Positions 1 through 8,606 of a stretch of DNA of 38,633 nucleotides are shown here, piece by piece. How positions within the stretch are numbered: the stretch's first letter is position 1; each line of letters opens with the position of its first letter. Position numbers and translations under genes: made by a program. Source of the stretch: Silvibacterium sp. (GTDB taxonomy: Bacteria; Acidobacteriota; Terriglobia; Terriglobales; Acidobacteriaceae); NCBI GenBank assembly GCA_019232935.1, contig JAFAMZ010000383.1, positions 1 through 38,633 on the forward strand. The letters run 5' to 3'. Under the pieces are notes generated by a model. The model did no database searches, had not been told where the DNA came from, and saw only the letters and a program-made list of their open reading frames with translations.

Positions 1-232
1 TCCCCGGCGCTTGCGGCTTGTTGTTGCCGCTGACACCGTCGTGATCCACGCCGGAAACTCCTCCGGTAAGCGCCCCGCACCAGACAGCTGTACAGAGGTC
101 CCCGATGATTGTCCTTTCACACCTATCATCGTCCAGCCGCAACCTTATTGGTTGTTGTTGCTGACTGCTCTCGCATCTGCTCCCCGCGTTTCATTGTTCA
201 ACTGAACACAGAGATTCATCAGGAGTGCAGTC

Positions 233-3200
233 ATGCATCGCTTCCGCGTTTCCAGAGGCCTGTTCCTACTCTTTCTGATCGAAATCGTTGCCTTCTGCCC
301 GACGTTCGCCGGCGCCCAAATGGTGGGCGGCACAATATCCGGAACCGTTATCGATCCCTCGGGTACTCCCCTCAATCAGGCGAAAGTTGTCATCCGGAAT
401 GAGGAGACCGCCACGGAACGCAACCTCACCACGGCCGCTGACGGCACATTCTCCGCTCCTTCAATTGCCGTCGGGGTCTATTCCGTTTCCGTCGAAAAGG
501 ACGGCTTCGCTCCGCTCAAGCGCACCGGCATAACGGTCGCTGTCGCGCAGCACGTGCAATTGCGGCTTCCTTTAACTGTGGGTGCTGTGCAGCAAATCGT
601 AACGGTCGTGGATACACCTGCGGCTGTCGACGCGTCCACACTGCAAACTTCGGGACTGATAACCGAACGTCAGGTTAAGGATCTGCCCCTGAACGGGCGC
701 AGCTTCGACCAGCTTCTCGAGCTCAATCCGGCATCTGTGAGTTACACAACCCAGCGGCAGGGGGCAGTCGGCACCTCCAACTCTTCAGTCGGCAACATGT
801 TTTCCATCTCGGGACGGCGTCCTCAGGACAATCTTTTCCTCCTCAACGGAATCGAGTACACCGGCGCGTCGCTGATCAACGTGACTCCCGGAGGAACCAG
901 CGGCCAGTTGCTTGGTGTGGAGGCCGTTCGCGAATTCAACGCGGTCAGCGATACCTACGGCGCCAACTATGGGAAACGCACGGGCGCGCAGATATCGATC
1001 ATTACGGCTTCCGGCAACAACGATCTGCATGGGTCGGCTTACGAATTCTTCCGCAACAGCGCTCTTGATGCGCGCAACTACTTCGACCAGTCCCACATCC
1101 CGCCTTTTCAGCGTAACGACTTCGGTCTTGCGCTCGGCGGCCCTGTGCGTCGCGATGAAGTCTTCGCTTTCGGAAACTATGAAGGCTATCGCCAACACCT
1201 TGGTCTAAGTGCTGTAACGTTTGTTCCAGATGCGGCCTCACGCGCCGCCACGGTGCCAAGTGTTCAGCCATTGCTGGCCCTATGGCCCGAGGGTACGGTC
1301 GACCTCGGCCAGGGCATCGCGGTCGCCTATTCTAATCCGCCGCAGCATGTGCGTGAGGACTTCGGTACGACCCGCGTCGACGCGAATCTCACGTCCAACG
1401 ACCTGCTCTTTGGCGTATATACGATCGACGACAGCGACGCGACAACTCCGACCGCCAATCCGTATTCCGCCATTTATGAGCAGCTTCGCGAGCAGGTGGC
1501 TAGCGTGCAGGAGCAGCACGTCTTTTCGCCACGCCTGCTCAACACCTTCCGCTTCGGATATTCGCGCGCCAGCTTCTTCTTCGACGGCATCGTTCCCAGC
1601 TCCGTCCCCGGCTGGGTCGCGGGCGCTCCCGTCGGCTCTATCGTGATTTCAGGAAGTACCGCGTCAAATGGCGCATCGCAGATTACTCTGGCCGGCGCCA
1701 ACACGGGCAGCAATAACGCGACCACGCGCAATCTCTTCACCGTCGACGACCACATCTACTGGACACGGGGGCGCCACCAGGTCGAGGCCGGCATCTGGCT
1801 GCAGCGGCTGCAGTCTAATGACTTTCTCGCGCAGAACCAGTATGGACAAGCCTCATTCTCGACGCTCAGCGCATTCGAACAGGGCATCGTCTCGAAGTAC
1901 ACCATTGTCCCCGGCCCCACCGAACTCGGCTGGCGTTCACTGTTCGCGGCCGCCTTCATCGAAGATGCCTGGAAGGTTACACCCCGACTCGAACTTCGCG
2001 CTGGCATTCGCACAGAATCGTCTACCGGATGGAATGAGGCGCAGGGCCGCGCCTCCAACTACGGATTCACAAACGGCGTAATCAACACGAGTCCGACCGT
2101 AGGCTCATCGGCTCTCTTCGATAATCGCGCAAAATTCATGCCCGAGCCGCGAGTGGCGATTGCGTGGGACGTTGCAGGCACAGGCAAAACCGCGGTCAAG
2201 GCCAGCTTTGGCCTGCACCGCGCCATTCTCGATACGCTGGACTACCGCCTCGACCAGACCGCGCCCTTTAACACTACGCTCTCTTACAGCAATACCACGG
2301 TGAGCAAGCTGCCGGAGCTCTCAACCAGCTCCGCGACAGGCGGACTCGTCTCTCCCAGCAATGTCCAGCCGGACATTCAGACGCCCACTGTTCTCACGTG
2401 GACACTTCGTGTTGAGCAGCAGATCGCTCCGCGCACCTCGCTGACCGTGGGCTACGTGGGATCTCACGGCTATCACCAGATCCTCTCCGAAGACCAGAAC
2501 ACGCCGCCCTGGGTCGTTTGCCCCGCAGCTGAATGCCCCGGTTCGCTTCCGGCGGGGACGATCTATTACACAACTACGAAGCTCGCCAATCCCAAGGTTG
2601 CCAACACGACATCGTGGGTTTCGCAAGGCGTCAGCAACTACAACGCACTTGAAGTCGATGTCCGCCGCCAGTATGGCAACGGCCTGCAACTGCGCGGCGT
2701 ATATACATGGTCGAAGAATCTCGACGACGGCTCGGCCTGGAACACCAGCGTCTCAGCAAACACGCCCGCCTATGTTTCTTTCCCCGGCAATCCGAAAGTA
2801 GACTACGCACTCGCTGCCACCAACATCAGCCAGGCCGCGGCGATCAATGGCACGTGGGAGCTACCGCTCGGGCAAGGCCACGCACTGTTCGGCAATGTCT
2901 CATCGATCGGCCAGCAGTTCGCAGTAGGGTGGACCCTCAGCGGGATCGCGACCATCCAGAGCGGATTCCCCTTCTCGCCGCAACTGGGGTACAACCCTAG
3001 CGGCAACGGAGACACCCGCAATCCCGTCCGCCCCTCGATTACTCCAAACTTTCGCGGGCCGCTCTATCTGAGGAAAGCATCCCAGTGGTTCAACCCTGAG
3101 GCGTTCACCGCGCCTTACCCCGGAACCCTGGGAAATGCCGGCCGCGACTCCCTCACTGGCCCGGGCCTTGCGGACCTTGACCTTTCCATAGGAAAAACAA

Positions 3201-3418
3201 CCACCGTTCATGAGCGTCTGAGGGCCCAGTTCCGCGCCGAATACTTCAACATTCTCAACCGCGCCAATTTCACGACGCCGAATGCCGTAGTTCTCAGCAG
3301 CGGCCCCACCCCCTCAAAACCATCCGCCGCGGCGGCGATATCTCCGACGGCGGGAGTCATCACTGCAACCGCGACCACCTCGAGGCAGCTACAGCTTGGC
3401 CTTAAGTTTCTTTTCTGA
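233..3418 (+). CDS. TonB-dependent receptor, Oar-like, with carboxypeptidase-regulatory-like N-domain
   Basis: A 1061-residue outer-membrane protein. It starts with a signal peptide (hydrophobic core at residues 9-22, likely cleavage after AGA near residue 28). Next comes a carboxypeptidase-regulatory-like beta-sandwich at about residues 35-115 (SGTVIDPSGTPLNQAKV start), a plug domain at about 125-245 (motif DLPLNGRSFDQLL) and a long beta-barrel. The last residues are LGLKFLF, ending in Phe as expected for BAM-inserted barrels. The ATG is preceded by AGGAG at 221-225 with 7 nt spacing. This family is strongly expanded in Acidobacteriota and takes up large substrates, often glycans or peptides, with TonB energy. 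The substrate cannot be read here. The neighbouring cys operon does not prove a role in sulfur uptake, because 216 nt separate the two. Confidence 0.93.
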   Translation: MHRFRVSRGLFLLFLIEIVAFCPTFAGAQMVGGTISGTVIDPSGTPLNQAKVVIRNEETATERNLTTAADGTFSAPSIAVGVYSVSVEKDGFAPLKRTGITVAVAQHVQLRLPLTVGAVQQIVTVVDTPAAVDASTLQTSGLITERQVKDLPLNGRSFDQLLELNPASVSYTTQRQGAVGTSNSSVGNMFSISGRRPQDNLFLLNGIEYTGASLINVTPGGTSGQLLGVEAVREFNAVSDTYGANYGKRTGAQISIITASGNNDLHGSAYEFFRNSALDARNYFDQSHIPPFQRNDFGLALGGPVRRDEVFAFGNYEGYRQHLGLSAVTFVPDAASRAATVPSVQPLLALWPEGTVDLGQGIAVAYSNPPQHVREDFGTTRVDANLTSNDLLFGVYTIDDSDATTPTANPYSAIYEQLREQVASVQEQHVFSPRLLNTFRFGYSRASFFFDGIVPSSVPGWVAGAPVGSIVISGSTASNGASQITLAGANTGSNNATTRNLFTVDDHIYWTRGRHQVEAGIWLQRLQSNDFLAQNQYGQASFSTLSAFEQGIVSKYTIVPGPTELGWRSLFAAAFIEDAWKVTPRLELRAGIRTESSTGWNEAQGRASNYGFTNGVINTSPTVGSSALFDNRAKFMPEPRVAIAWDVAGTGKTAVKASFGLHRAILDTLDYRLDQTAPFNTTLSYSNTTVSKLPELSTSSATGGLVSPSNVQPDIQTPTVLTWTLRVEQQIAPRTSLTVGYVGSHGYHQILSEDQNTPPWVVCPAAECPGSLPAGTIYYTTTKLANPKVANTTSWVSQGVSNYNALEVDVRRQYGNGLQLRGVYTWSKNLDDGSAWNTSVSANTPAYVSFPGNPKVDYALAATNISQAAAINGTWELPLGQGHALFGNVSSIGQQFAVGWTLSGIATIQSGFPFSPQLGYNPSGNGDTRNPVRPSITPNFRGPLYLRKASQWFNPEAFTAPYPGTLGNAGRDSLTGPGLADLDLSIGKTTTVHERLRAQFRAEYFNILNRANFTTPNAVVLSSGPTPSKPSAAAAISPTAGVITATATTSRQLQLGLKFLF

Positions 3419-3497
3419 GCCATGAATCCTCTGTATCCGCTTTGATATCATATGGGCCAGAGATGATTGGGGCTTCTCAAACCCGCTTCTGTTGTCG

Positions 3498-3594
3498 CCT
3501 GTCGAGCACTTCCGACGGGTGTATGCAGTAGTCTCTGATCCTTATTAATCCGATCCAGAAGACACACCCGCAGCTGATCCGCCGGGTTTGTGTC
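3498..3594 (+). promoter_or_regulatory. Structured 5' leader of the cys operon (two hairpins)
   Basis: The gap between the TonB receptor and cysD contains two hairpins. One is at 3498-3519: CCTGTCG pairs with CGACGGG around an 8-nt loop, with one G-U pair. The other is at 3561-3594: GACACACCCG pairs with CGGG-TT-TGTGTC, with a 2-nt bulge and a 12-nt loop. Neither is followed by a U tract, so they are not plain terminators. I do not recognise a known riboswitch class. A role in sulfur-dependent control of the operon is only a guess from position. Confidence 0.3.
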
Positions 3595-3634
3595 GTTCCA
3601 ATTCCGGCTTTCAGCACTCAGCACGAGGTCCTGT

Positions 3635-4606
3635 ATGCCGGTTCCCGAAGACGAGTCCGAATCACTATCATTGAACACCAACCCGGCTTTTCCGCCGCGC
3701 CTCAGTCAACCTCGCCTCGACCACCTGCGATTGCTTGAGGCCGAAAGCATCCACATCATCCGCGAAGTGGCGTCGGAGTTCGAGCGGCCCGTGATGCTCT
3801 ATTCCATCGGCAAAGACTCCTCGGTTATGCTGCGCCTCGCGCAAAAGGCCTTCTATCCCGGACCAATTCCCTTCCCGCTGCTACACATCGACACCGGGTT
3901 CAAATTCCGCGAGATGCTCACCTTCCGCGATGCAATGGCCCGATCCATCGGGGCGGAACTGCTGGTTTGGCGCAACGAGTCCGCCATTGCTGCCGGAACG
4001 AATCCCATAGTTCTCGATACTAAACGCTGCTGCGCGCTGCTCAAGACGCAGGCGCTGCTGGACGCGCTCCGCCACTACAAGGTCGACGCTGCCTTCGGCG
4101 GCGCGCGCCGCGATGAAGAGAAGTCCCGATCCAAGGAGCGCATCTACTCCTTTCGCGATGAAGCCGGCCAGTGGGACCCGAAGAACCAGCGCCCCGAGCT
4201 CTGGAACCTATATAACGCCCGCATTCATCCGGGCGAGAGTATCCGTGTATTCCCGCTATCCAACTGGACCGAAATCGATGTCTGGCAGTACATCCATGAG
4301 GAAAAGATTCCCGTCGTCGATCTCTACTTCGCCAAAGAGCGACCAATGTACGTCCGCGGCGACGCGCTGCTTCCGATCGAACAGGAGTTCGTCGCGATCC
4401 CGGGGGAAAAGCCTCAGCTAGTCAAATCGCGCCTGCGCTCTCTCGGATGCAGCCCCTGCACTGGAGCGATCCGCTCCGACGCCGAGACCATCCCCGAAAT
4501 CATCGGCGAGCTGCTGTCGTTCCGTTCCTCAGAACGCGCGAATCGTGTGATCGATCACGACCAGGAAGGCTCCATGGAGATCAAGAAGCGGGAGGGCTAC
4601 TTCTAA
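3635..4606 (+). CDS. cysD: Sulfate adenylyltransferase subunit 2 (CysD)
   Basis: A 323-residue catalytic subunit of ATP sulfurylase, which makes adenosine 5'-phosphosulfate (APS) from ATP and sulfate with CysN. The PP-loop reads SIGKDSS at residues 57-63. [15 protein letters not shown] and the typical C-terminal end KKREGYF are also present. The ATG at 3635 is chosen because GAGG lies 6 nt upstream (3625-3628) and the length then fits the family (about 300 residues). An in-frame ATG at 3590 would add 15 residues without similarity. The stop codon directly abuts the cysN start, so the two are almost certainly translated from one message. Confidence 0.96.
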   Translation: MPVPEDESESLSLNTNPAFPPRLSQPRLDHLRLLEAESIHIIREVASEFERPVMLYSIGKDSSVMLRLAQKAFYPGPIPFPLLHIDTGFKFREMLTFRDAMARSIGAELLVWRNESAIAAGTNPIVLDTKRCCALLKTQALLDALRHYKVDAAFGGARRDEEKSRSKERIYSFRDEAGQWDPKNQRPELWNLYNARIHPGESIRVFPLSNWTEIDVWQYIHEEKIPVVDLYFAKERPMYVRGDALLPIEQEFVAIPGEKPQLVKSRLRSLGCSPCTGAIRSDAETIPEIIGELLSFRSSERANRVIDHDQEGSMEIKKREGYF

Positions 4607-6271
4607 ATGTCCGCTGCAACCCTGCCGGGCTTTTCGATCTACGAGTTCCTCCGCGAGGAACGCGAAAAGGACCTGCTGCGCTTCTCTACGGCCGGCAGCG
4701 TGGATGACGGAAAATCGACGCTCATTGGCCGCCTGCTCTACGATACGCAGTCCGTTTACGACGACCAGGTGCGATCGATCGAGGGCAAAGGAACCACGGC
4801 TCCGGGCCAGCTCGATTTCGCTCTTCTCACCGATGGCCTGCGAGCCGAGCGCGAACAGGGCATCACCATCGACGTCGCCTATCGCTATTTCTCGACAGCA
4901 CGGCGCAAGTTCATCATTGCCGACACACCGGGTCACGAGCAGTACACGCGCAATATGGCAACCGGTGCATCAACGGCGGACGCTGCCGTAATCCTGATCG
5001 ACGCGACCAAGGGCATTCTCGGGCAATCGTGCCGGCACGCCTACATCGCAACGCTGCTGCGGGTGCGACACCTTCTAGTCGCGGTAAACAAGATGGACCT
5101 GGCCGGCTACAACGAAGCCGTCTTCCGCAGCGTTGAGCGCGATTTCGCCACCGCTCTCGACCGCATCGCCGAAGACTCAGGAACTTCAGTGGAGGCAGCG
5201 TTCGTTCCGATAAGCGCCCTGATCGGCGATAACGTTGTTGTCCGCTCCGGCGGGATGCCGTGGTATGACGGCCCGACGCTGTTAGATCTGCTAGAGTCGC
5301 TGCCGGCATCGGGGGGAACTCGCGCCGCATCCTTCCGCTTTCCCGTGCAGCGCGTGCTGCGCCCCCATCCTAACTTTCGCGGCTTCGCCGGGCAGGTCGC
5401 CTCCGGAAGCGTCCGCCCTGGCGACACAGTGAGAATAGCTTCTTCGCACCGCACCGCTACCGTCGAACGTATCGTTACCTGGGATGGCGATCTCGCCGAA
5501 GCATATGCGCCGCTCTCGGTGACGCTGGTGCTCGATCGTGAACTCGATATCAGCCGCGGCGACCTCATCGCCTCCGATGATGACCCCCCAACGCTGTCGA
5601 AATCGTTAAGAGCCGCGCTTGTCTGGATGGATCAGCTTCCGCTCGACCTCGATCGCCGCTACTTGCTCAAACACACCACACGCACCGTGCCGGCATTCGT
5701 CACGTCGGTTGAACACCGCGTGAACATCTCCACTCTGACCCACGAGCCCGCCGAAACGCTGGAGATGAACAGTATCGGAGTGGTGAATCTCTCGCTGTTG
5801 CAGCCCATCGCTGTCGACCTCTATAGCGAGAATCACTCAACAGGCTCGTTTATCCTCATCGACCCGATCACAAACGGAACCATTGCGGCGGGAATGATCA
5901 CAGCGACATGGGATCACGCCGCGAAATCGCCAGGAACCGTTACCGGCGAAGAAAGGTTCGCCCGCTTCGGCCATCGGGGCGGGGTCCTCGAACTCACTGG
6001 GCCGCCGGCACTCATTGATCTGGCCGAGCGCTCACTGTTCGAGCGCGGTGCGATCACCGTGCGACTCGGAGAGGACGCGTCCGGTCTGGTGCAGCCAATC
6101 GTGGACGCTGGCCTCATCGCCCTGGTCGTCAGAACCATCGAAGCAGCCGCGCTAACGGCGCGATTGGGAGACCACACCGTCACAGCAGTCTCCGCCGATC
6201 TCAACGAAGCTCTGCATCGCCTGCTCACCGAATGCGGAATTTTCATTTTAGGAAAGGTGGATCATCCATGA
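4607..6271 (+). CDS. cysN: Sulfate adenylyltransferase subunit 1 (CysN) with degenerate APS-kinase tail
   Basis: A 554-residue GTPase subunit of ATP sulfurylase that couples GTP hydrolysis to APS synthesis by CysD. Visible GTPase motifs are G1 GSVDDGKS at residues 29-36, G2 region GITIDVAYRYF from 84, G3 DTPGH at 105-109 and G4 NKMD at 160-163. EF-Tu-like beta-barrel domains follow to about residue 445. Stand-alone CysN is about 470 residues and fused CysNC about 620-640. Here about 100 extra residues (from 457) resemble APS kinase without its P-loop. The start immediately follows the cysD stop. The stop overlaps the cysH start as ATGA. The GTPase part looks fully functional. Confidence 0.95.
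   Translation: MSAATLPGFSIYEFLREEREKDLLRFSTAGSVDDGKSTLIGRLLYDTQSVYDDQVRSIEGKGTTAPGQLDFALLTDGLRAEREQGITIDVAYRYFSTARRKFIIADTPGHEQYTRNMATGASTADAAVILIDATKGILGQSCRHAYIATLLRVRHLLVAVNKMDLAGYNEAVFRSVERDFATALDRIAEDSGTSVEAAFVPISALIGDNVVVRSGGMPWYDGPTLLDLLESLPASGGTRAASFRFPVQRVLRPHPNFRGFAGQVASGSVRPGDTVRIASSHRTATVERIVTWDGDLAEAYAPLSVTLVLDRELDISRGDLIASDDDPPTLSKSLRAALVWMDQLPLDLDRRYLLKHTTRTVPAFVTSVEHRVNISTLTHEPAETLEMNSIGVVNLSLLQPIAVDLYSENHSTGSFILIDPITNGTIAAGMITATWDHAAKSPGTVTGEERFARFGHRGGVLELTGPPALIDLAERSLFERGAITVRLGEDASGLVQPIVDAGLIALVVRTIEAAALTARLGDHTVTAVSADLNEALHRLLTECGIFILGKVDHP
5975..6271 (+). other. Vestigial APS kinase (CysC-like) domain within cysN
   Basis: Residues 457-554 of CysN align by eye with APS kinase. 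GHRGGVLELTG matches the family's GHRGVVLWFTG. The family's P-loop stretch (LSGSGKSTVA) is replaced by the shorter PPALID. AERSLFERGAITVRLGED matches the helix, strand and DGD segment, and IVDAGLIALVV matches the family's MVEAGLVVLTAF. The tail is about half the length of an active kinase and lacks the nucleotide-binding GKS, so catalysis is not expected. The alignment is from memory of the family, not from a computed comparison. Confidence 0.7.
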
Positions 6272-6969
6272 CGGTCGCTGCCATTCACAACGAAGTCGGG
6301 ACAAAGCTGAACCAACTCCGCTCGTTGCTTGCCGAAGTACTTCCCGGCAGGGACGAAGTTTGTCTTACGTGCAGTTTCCAGGCAGAAGACGTTCTGCTCA
6401 CAAAGCTCGCCATTGAACTTGATCCCGGCCTGCCGATTCTCTTTCTCGATACCGGCTACCACTTCGCCCAAACCTACGCCTACCGCGACCAGATCGCCAG
6501 CGAGTGGCAACTGAACCTGGTGAACCTGCTGCCCGATAAGACAGTCGCTGAGCAGGAGTCCGAATACGGACTCCTGTATCAGACTTCACCCGACCTCTGC
6601 TGCAAGCTGCGCAAAGTCGAACCGCTCTTTAAAGCCGTTGCCAATTACCGGGTCTGGCTTACCGGCCTGCGCCGCGAGCAAGCGAGGAGCCGCACAGCCC
6701 TCGAAGAATCCGCCCTCTTCACTCTTCCTGGCGGCAAACAGGTGCTCAAGCTCGCTCCGCTGGCGGGGTGGACCACCCGCGATGTCTGGTACGCCTGCGA
6801 GCACCTCGTTATACCTCTGCTGCCGCTCTACGCGCGCGGATACACCTCGATCGGTTGCGAGCCCTGCACGTCGCTCCCGCCCGACCCCAATGATCCGCGT
6901 TCGGGGCGTTGGGCCGGACGCAAAGTTGAGTGCGGCATTCACATCGAGGAAGCGGCTAAGCAGCCCTGA
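6268..6969 (+). CDS. cysH: APS reductase, [4Fe-4S] type (CysH family)
   Basis: A 233-residue cytoplasmic reductase producing sulfite from adenylylated sulfate. The cluster-binding cysteine pairs typical of APS-specific enzymes are present: CCKLRKVEPL (Cys111, Cys112) and CEPC (Cys197, Cys200). PAPS reductases lack them. The catalytic cysteine is Cys222 in ECGIH, near the C-terminus, and LDTGYHF sits in the PP-loop fold region. ATG at 6268 overlaps the cysN stop and has GGAAAGGTGG 7 nt upstream. A longer in-frame start at 6232 lies inside cysN and is less likely. APS specificity fits the lack of a functional APS kinase in this operon. Confidence 0.95.
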   Translation: MTVAAIHNEVGTKLNQLRSLLAEVLPGRDEVCLTCSFQAEDVLLTKLAIELDPGLPILFLDTGYHFAQTYAYRDQIASEWQLNLVNLLPDKTVAEQESEYGLLYQTSPDLCCKLRKVEPLFKAVANYRVWLTGLRREQARSRTALEESALFTLPGGKQVLKLAPLAGWTTRDVWYACEHLVIPLLPLYARGYTSIGCEPCTSLPPDPNDPRSGRWAGRKVECGIHIEEAAKQP

Positions 6970-6980
6970 GGGACTTGCCC

Positions 6981-7787
6981 ATGCAGTACATGATCGGGTT
7001 CTTGATCGCGCTCTTCATCGCGCTCACCGGAGTCGGAGCGGGCACCGTGACCGTACCTGTGCTCGTTCTCTTCCTCGGTGTGCCCGCCCCTGTCGCGGTG
7101 GGCATCGGACTTACCTTCTCGGCCGCTGTGAAACTGATTCTCGTTCCCGCGCAGGTGATTCGCGGCAACATTTCCTGGCGGACGCTGGGTTACATGCTCA
7201 TGGGCGGCGTGCCCGGAGTCCTCATCGGCTCGCTCTTCCTCAAGCACCTTGTAACTGTTGGATCGCAAAATCTGCTCAACGCGCTTCTCGGAGCCATTCT
7301 CGTCGGCACCGCGGCCTGGCAGCTCGTCTATTCGTTCCGTCCCATAAAGCAGAACCGCGATGCCCGAGATCGCAGCCACTTCCTGCCCTGGCTCATGCTT
7401 CCCGTCGGAGCCGAAGTGGGTTTCTCCTCTGCGGGAGCGGGAGCGCTAGGCAGCGCCGCTTTGCTCAGCCTGACCTCGCTGGTTCCCGCTCAGGTTGTCG
7501 GCACCGATATTGCTTTCGGGTTTATCCTTTCCTTGATCGGCACCGGAGCCCACTGGTTCTCCCGAAATCCAGACTCGTCGCTCCTGCTCCATCTAATCGC
7601 GGGGGGAGCTGTCGGCGCTCTGAGCGGCGTGATGCTCAGCACACGTATTCCGCGCCGGCCGCTGCGGCTTGCGCTCTGGATATGGCTGCTTATTCTGGGC
7701 GGACAATTTCTGCTGAACAGCTATGAGAGCGCGGCGCTTCCGCCTCGCCCGATCACCGGCCAGATCAGCAGGACACACTTCAATTGA
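6981..7787 (+). CDS. TauE/SafE (TSUP) family membrane transporter
   Basis: A 268-residue polytopic inner-membrane protein with about eight hydrophobic segments in two halves. Each half begins with a TSUP-like glycine-rich motif (ALTGVGAGTVTVPVL near the N-terminus, VGFSSAGAGALGSAALLSL in the middle). The family moves sulfite, sulfonates or sulfate-related anions. Its position 11 nt after cysH makes sulfate import or sulfite export the likely job, but the direction cannot be read from sequence. The ATG at 6981 has GAGGG about 8 nt upstream; a TTG at 6975 is also in frame. The gene converges with the DUF192 gene with only 2 nt between their stop codons. Confidence 0.88.
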   Translation: MQYMIGFLIALFIALTGVGAGTVTVPVLVLFLGVPAPVAVGIGLTFSAAVKLILVPAQVIRGNISWRTLGYMLMGGVPGVLIGSLFLKHLVTVGSQNLLNALLGAILVGTAAWQLVYSFRPIKQNRDARDRSHFLPWLMLPVGAEVGFSSAGAGALGSAALLSLTSLVPAQVVGTDIAFGFILSLIGTGAHWFSRNPDSSLLLHLIAGGAVGALSGVMLSTRIPRRPLRLALWIWLLILGGQFLLNSYESAALPPRPITGQISRTHFN

Positions 7788-7789
7788 TT

Positions 7790-8146
7790 TTAAGCCTCTA
7801 CAATCTCAAGCTGATCGCCGCACTCAATCTGGCACGCATCAATTTGGCCCGCAGGCAATTCGAGCACGCTCTTGATCTTAAGACTCAGACTGGTCATCCG
7901 AAACGGACGCAATCGTCGCCATACCTTCACAACGCGCATAGCCTTGTCCAGCCCGACCACATCGATGGAGAACAACATTCCCATCGTGTGAACACCCGAC
8001 GACGGACGAATCAGCAGTCCGCATCCGGGCTCCAGCCCTGTTCTTCCGAGAAGGCCGAACAATCGCGTCAGGAATGTATCAGCAGGTACGATTCTGGTCC
8101 CGATCGTTACAGCCTTCCCGGCATTTCTAAGTGTTAATTGTTTCAT
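7790..8146 (-). CDS. DUF192 family protein
   Basis: A 118-residue protein with the DUF192 signature: RLFGLLGR at 28-35, GLLIRPSSGVHTMGMLFSIDVVGLD through residue 67, and VLELPAGQID near 94-103, then a GD turn. Many relatives are exported small beta-barrels, but this copy begins MKQLTLRN without a signal peptide and looks cytoplasmic. The start at 8146 has GGTGG 5 nt upstream; an upstream in-frame start at 8218 would overlap the preceding micropeptide gene. It is the last gene of the minus-strand Tad run, 13 nt after the micropeptide at 8160-8243. The function of the family is unknown. Confidence 0.82.
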   Translation of the reverse strand: MKQLTLRNAGKAVTIGTRIVPADTFLTRLFGLLGRTGLEPGCGLLIRPSSGVHTMGMLFSIDVVGLDKAMRVVKVWRRLRPFRMTSLSLKIKSVLELPAGQIDACQIECGDQLEIVEA

Positions 8147-8159
8147 TTTCGCCACCGGT

Positions 8160-8243
8160 TCAGTTCGAAGGATGAACCAGCACCTGGTGGACAAGTGCCG
8201 CCACCGCGCCAGCAACAATGACTACCAACATCGTTTCGGTCAC
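8160..8243 (-). CDS. Micropeptide C, single-pass membrane peptide (27 aa)
   Basis: A 27-codon gene starting with GTG at 8243 and preceded by the consensus Shine-Dalgarno AAGGAGG with a 7-nt spacer. The peptide begins MTETMLVVIVAG and ends VHPSN, with a hydrophobic stretch long enough to cross a membrane once. It is not clearly related to its two neighbours but has the same size and topology class. The stop lies 13 nt before the DUF192 start. The strong ribosome site is the main evidence that it is translated. The function is unknown. Confidence 0.6.
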   Translation of the reverse strand: MTETMLVVIVAGAVAALVHQVLVHPSN

Positions 8244-8288
8244 TGCTTTTCCTCCTTCACAGCTCAAATCAACACTTCGACCCCGAAC

Positions 8289-8381
8289 TCAGGCGGTCTT
8301 CTTGCGGCGATATACGATGATGCCTGCGGCCAGGACAGCCAACGCAGCGGCTACAATGCGAACAATAATGGTCGCTTCCAT
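8289..8381 (-). CDS. Micropeptide B, single-pass membrane peptide (30 aa)
   Basis: A 30-codon gene with ATG at 8381 and AAAGGAG about 8 nt upstream. The peptide begins MEATIIVRIVAA, has a hydrophobic alanine/isoleucine/valine core and ends with the basic tail YRRKKTA, which predicts a C-terminus-inside single-pass protein. It is a clear paralogue of the peptide at 8445-8540: both start with ME, share the block IVRIVA, then an Ala/Leu/Val core, then RR and KK. There is no LPxTG motif. The function is unknown. Confidence 0.72.
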   Translation of the reverse strand: MEATIIVRIVAAALAVLAAGIIVYRRKKTA

Positions 8382-8444
8382 TTTTTAGTCTCCTTTCCCG
8401 GCATGGCCGAAACTTTCCCCGGAATTCCTGTCAAAAAAACCTGC

Positions 8445-8540
8445 TTATGTGGTCTTCTTGCTTCTGCGGAAGGCAATCACGGCTACTGCAAGCACTGCCA
8501 GCGCGCCCGCGACAATTCGAACGATCGTTGTCGGTTCCAT
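8445..8540 (-). CDS. Micropeptide A, single-pass membrane peptide (31 aa)
   Basis: A 31-codon gene with ATG at 8540 and AAAGGAG about 7 nt upstream. The peptide begins MEPTTIVRIVAG, continues with a hydrophobic core and ends RRSKKTT. It is a paralogue of micropeptide B, which lies 63 nt downstream. It begins 66 nt after the tadC stop in the same direction, so it probably belongs to the Tad operon. Conservation of the reading frame between A and B, together with separate ribosome sites, argues that both are real genes. The function is unknown; a small pilus-machine or membrane accessory subunit is only a guess. Confidence 0.72.
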   Translation of the reverse strand: MEPTTIVRIVAGALAVLAVAVIAFRRSKKTT

Positions 8541-8606
8541 TTCCGTTCTCCTTTCCGGCACGCGCTCAGTTGCGTACCATCTTTCCGCTACTTCGCTGGT
8601 TTTCCG

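Noticed and set aside
2-205. Open frame at the left edge that could be the 3' end of an upstream gene
   Set aside because: The translated residues show no recognisable domain, and codon use is unlike the neighbouring genes; it cannot be supported from 200 bases.
6638-7726. 362-codon plus-strand open frame spanning the cysH/transporter junction
   Set aside because: Arg/Pro/Ser-rich shadow of two well-supported genes in another frame.
8289-8540. Micropeptides as LPxTG sorting-signal proteins
   Set aside because: They have a hydrophobic stretch and basic tail but no LPxTG motif, and no sortase gene is seen nearby.
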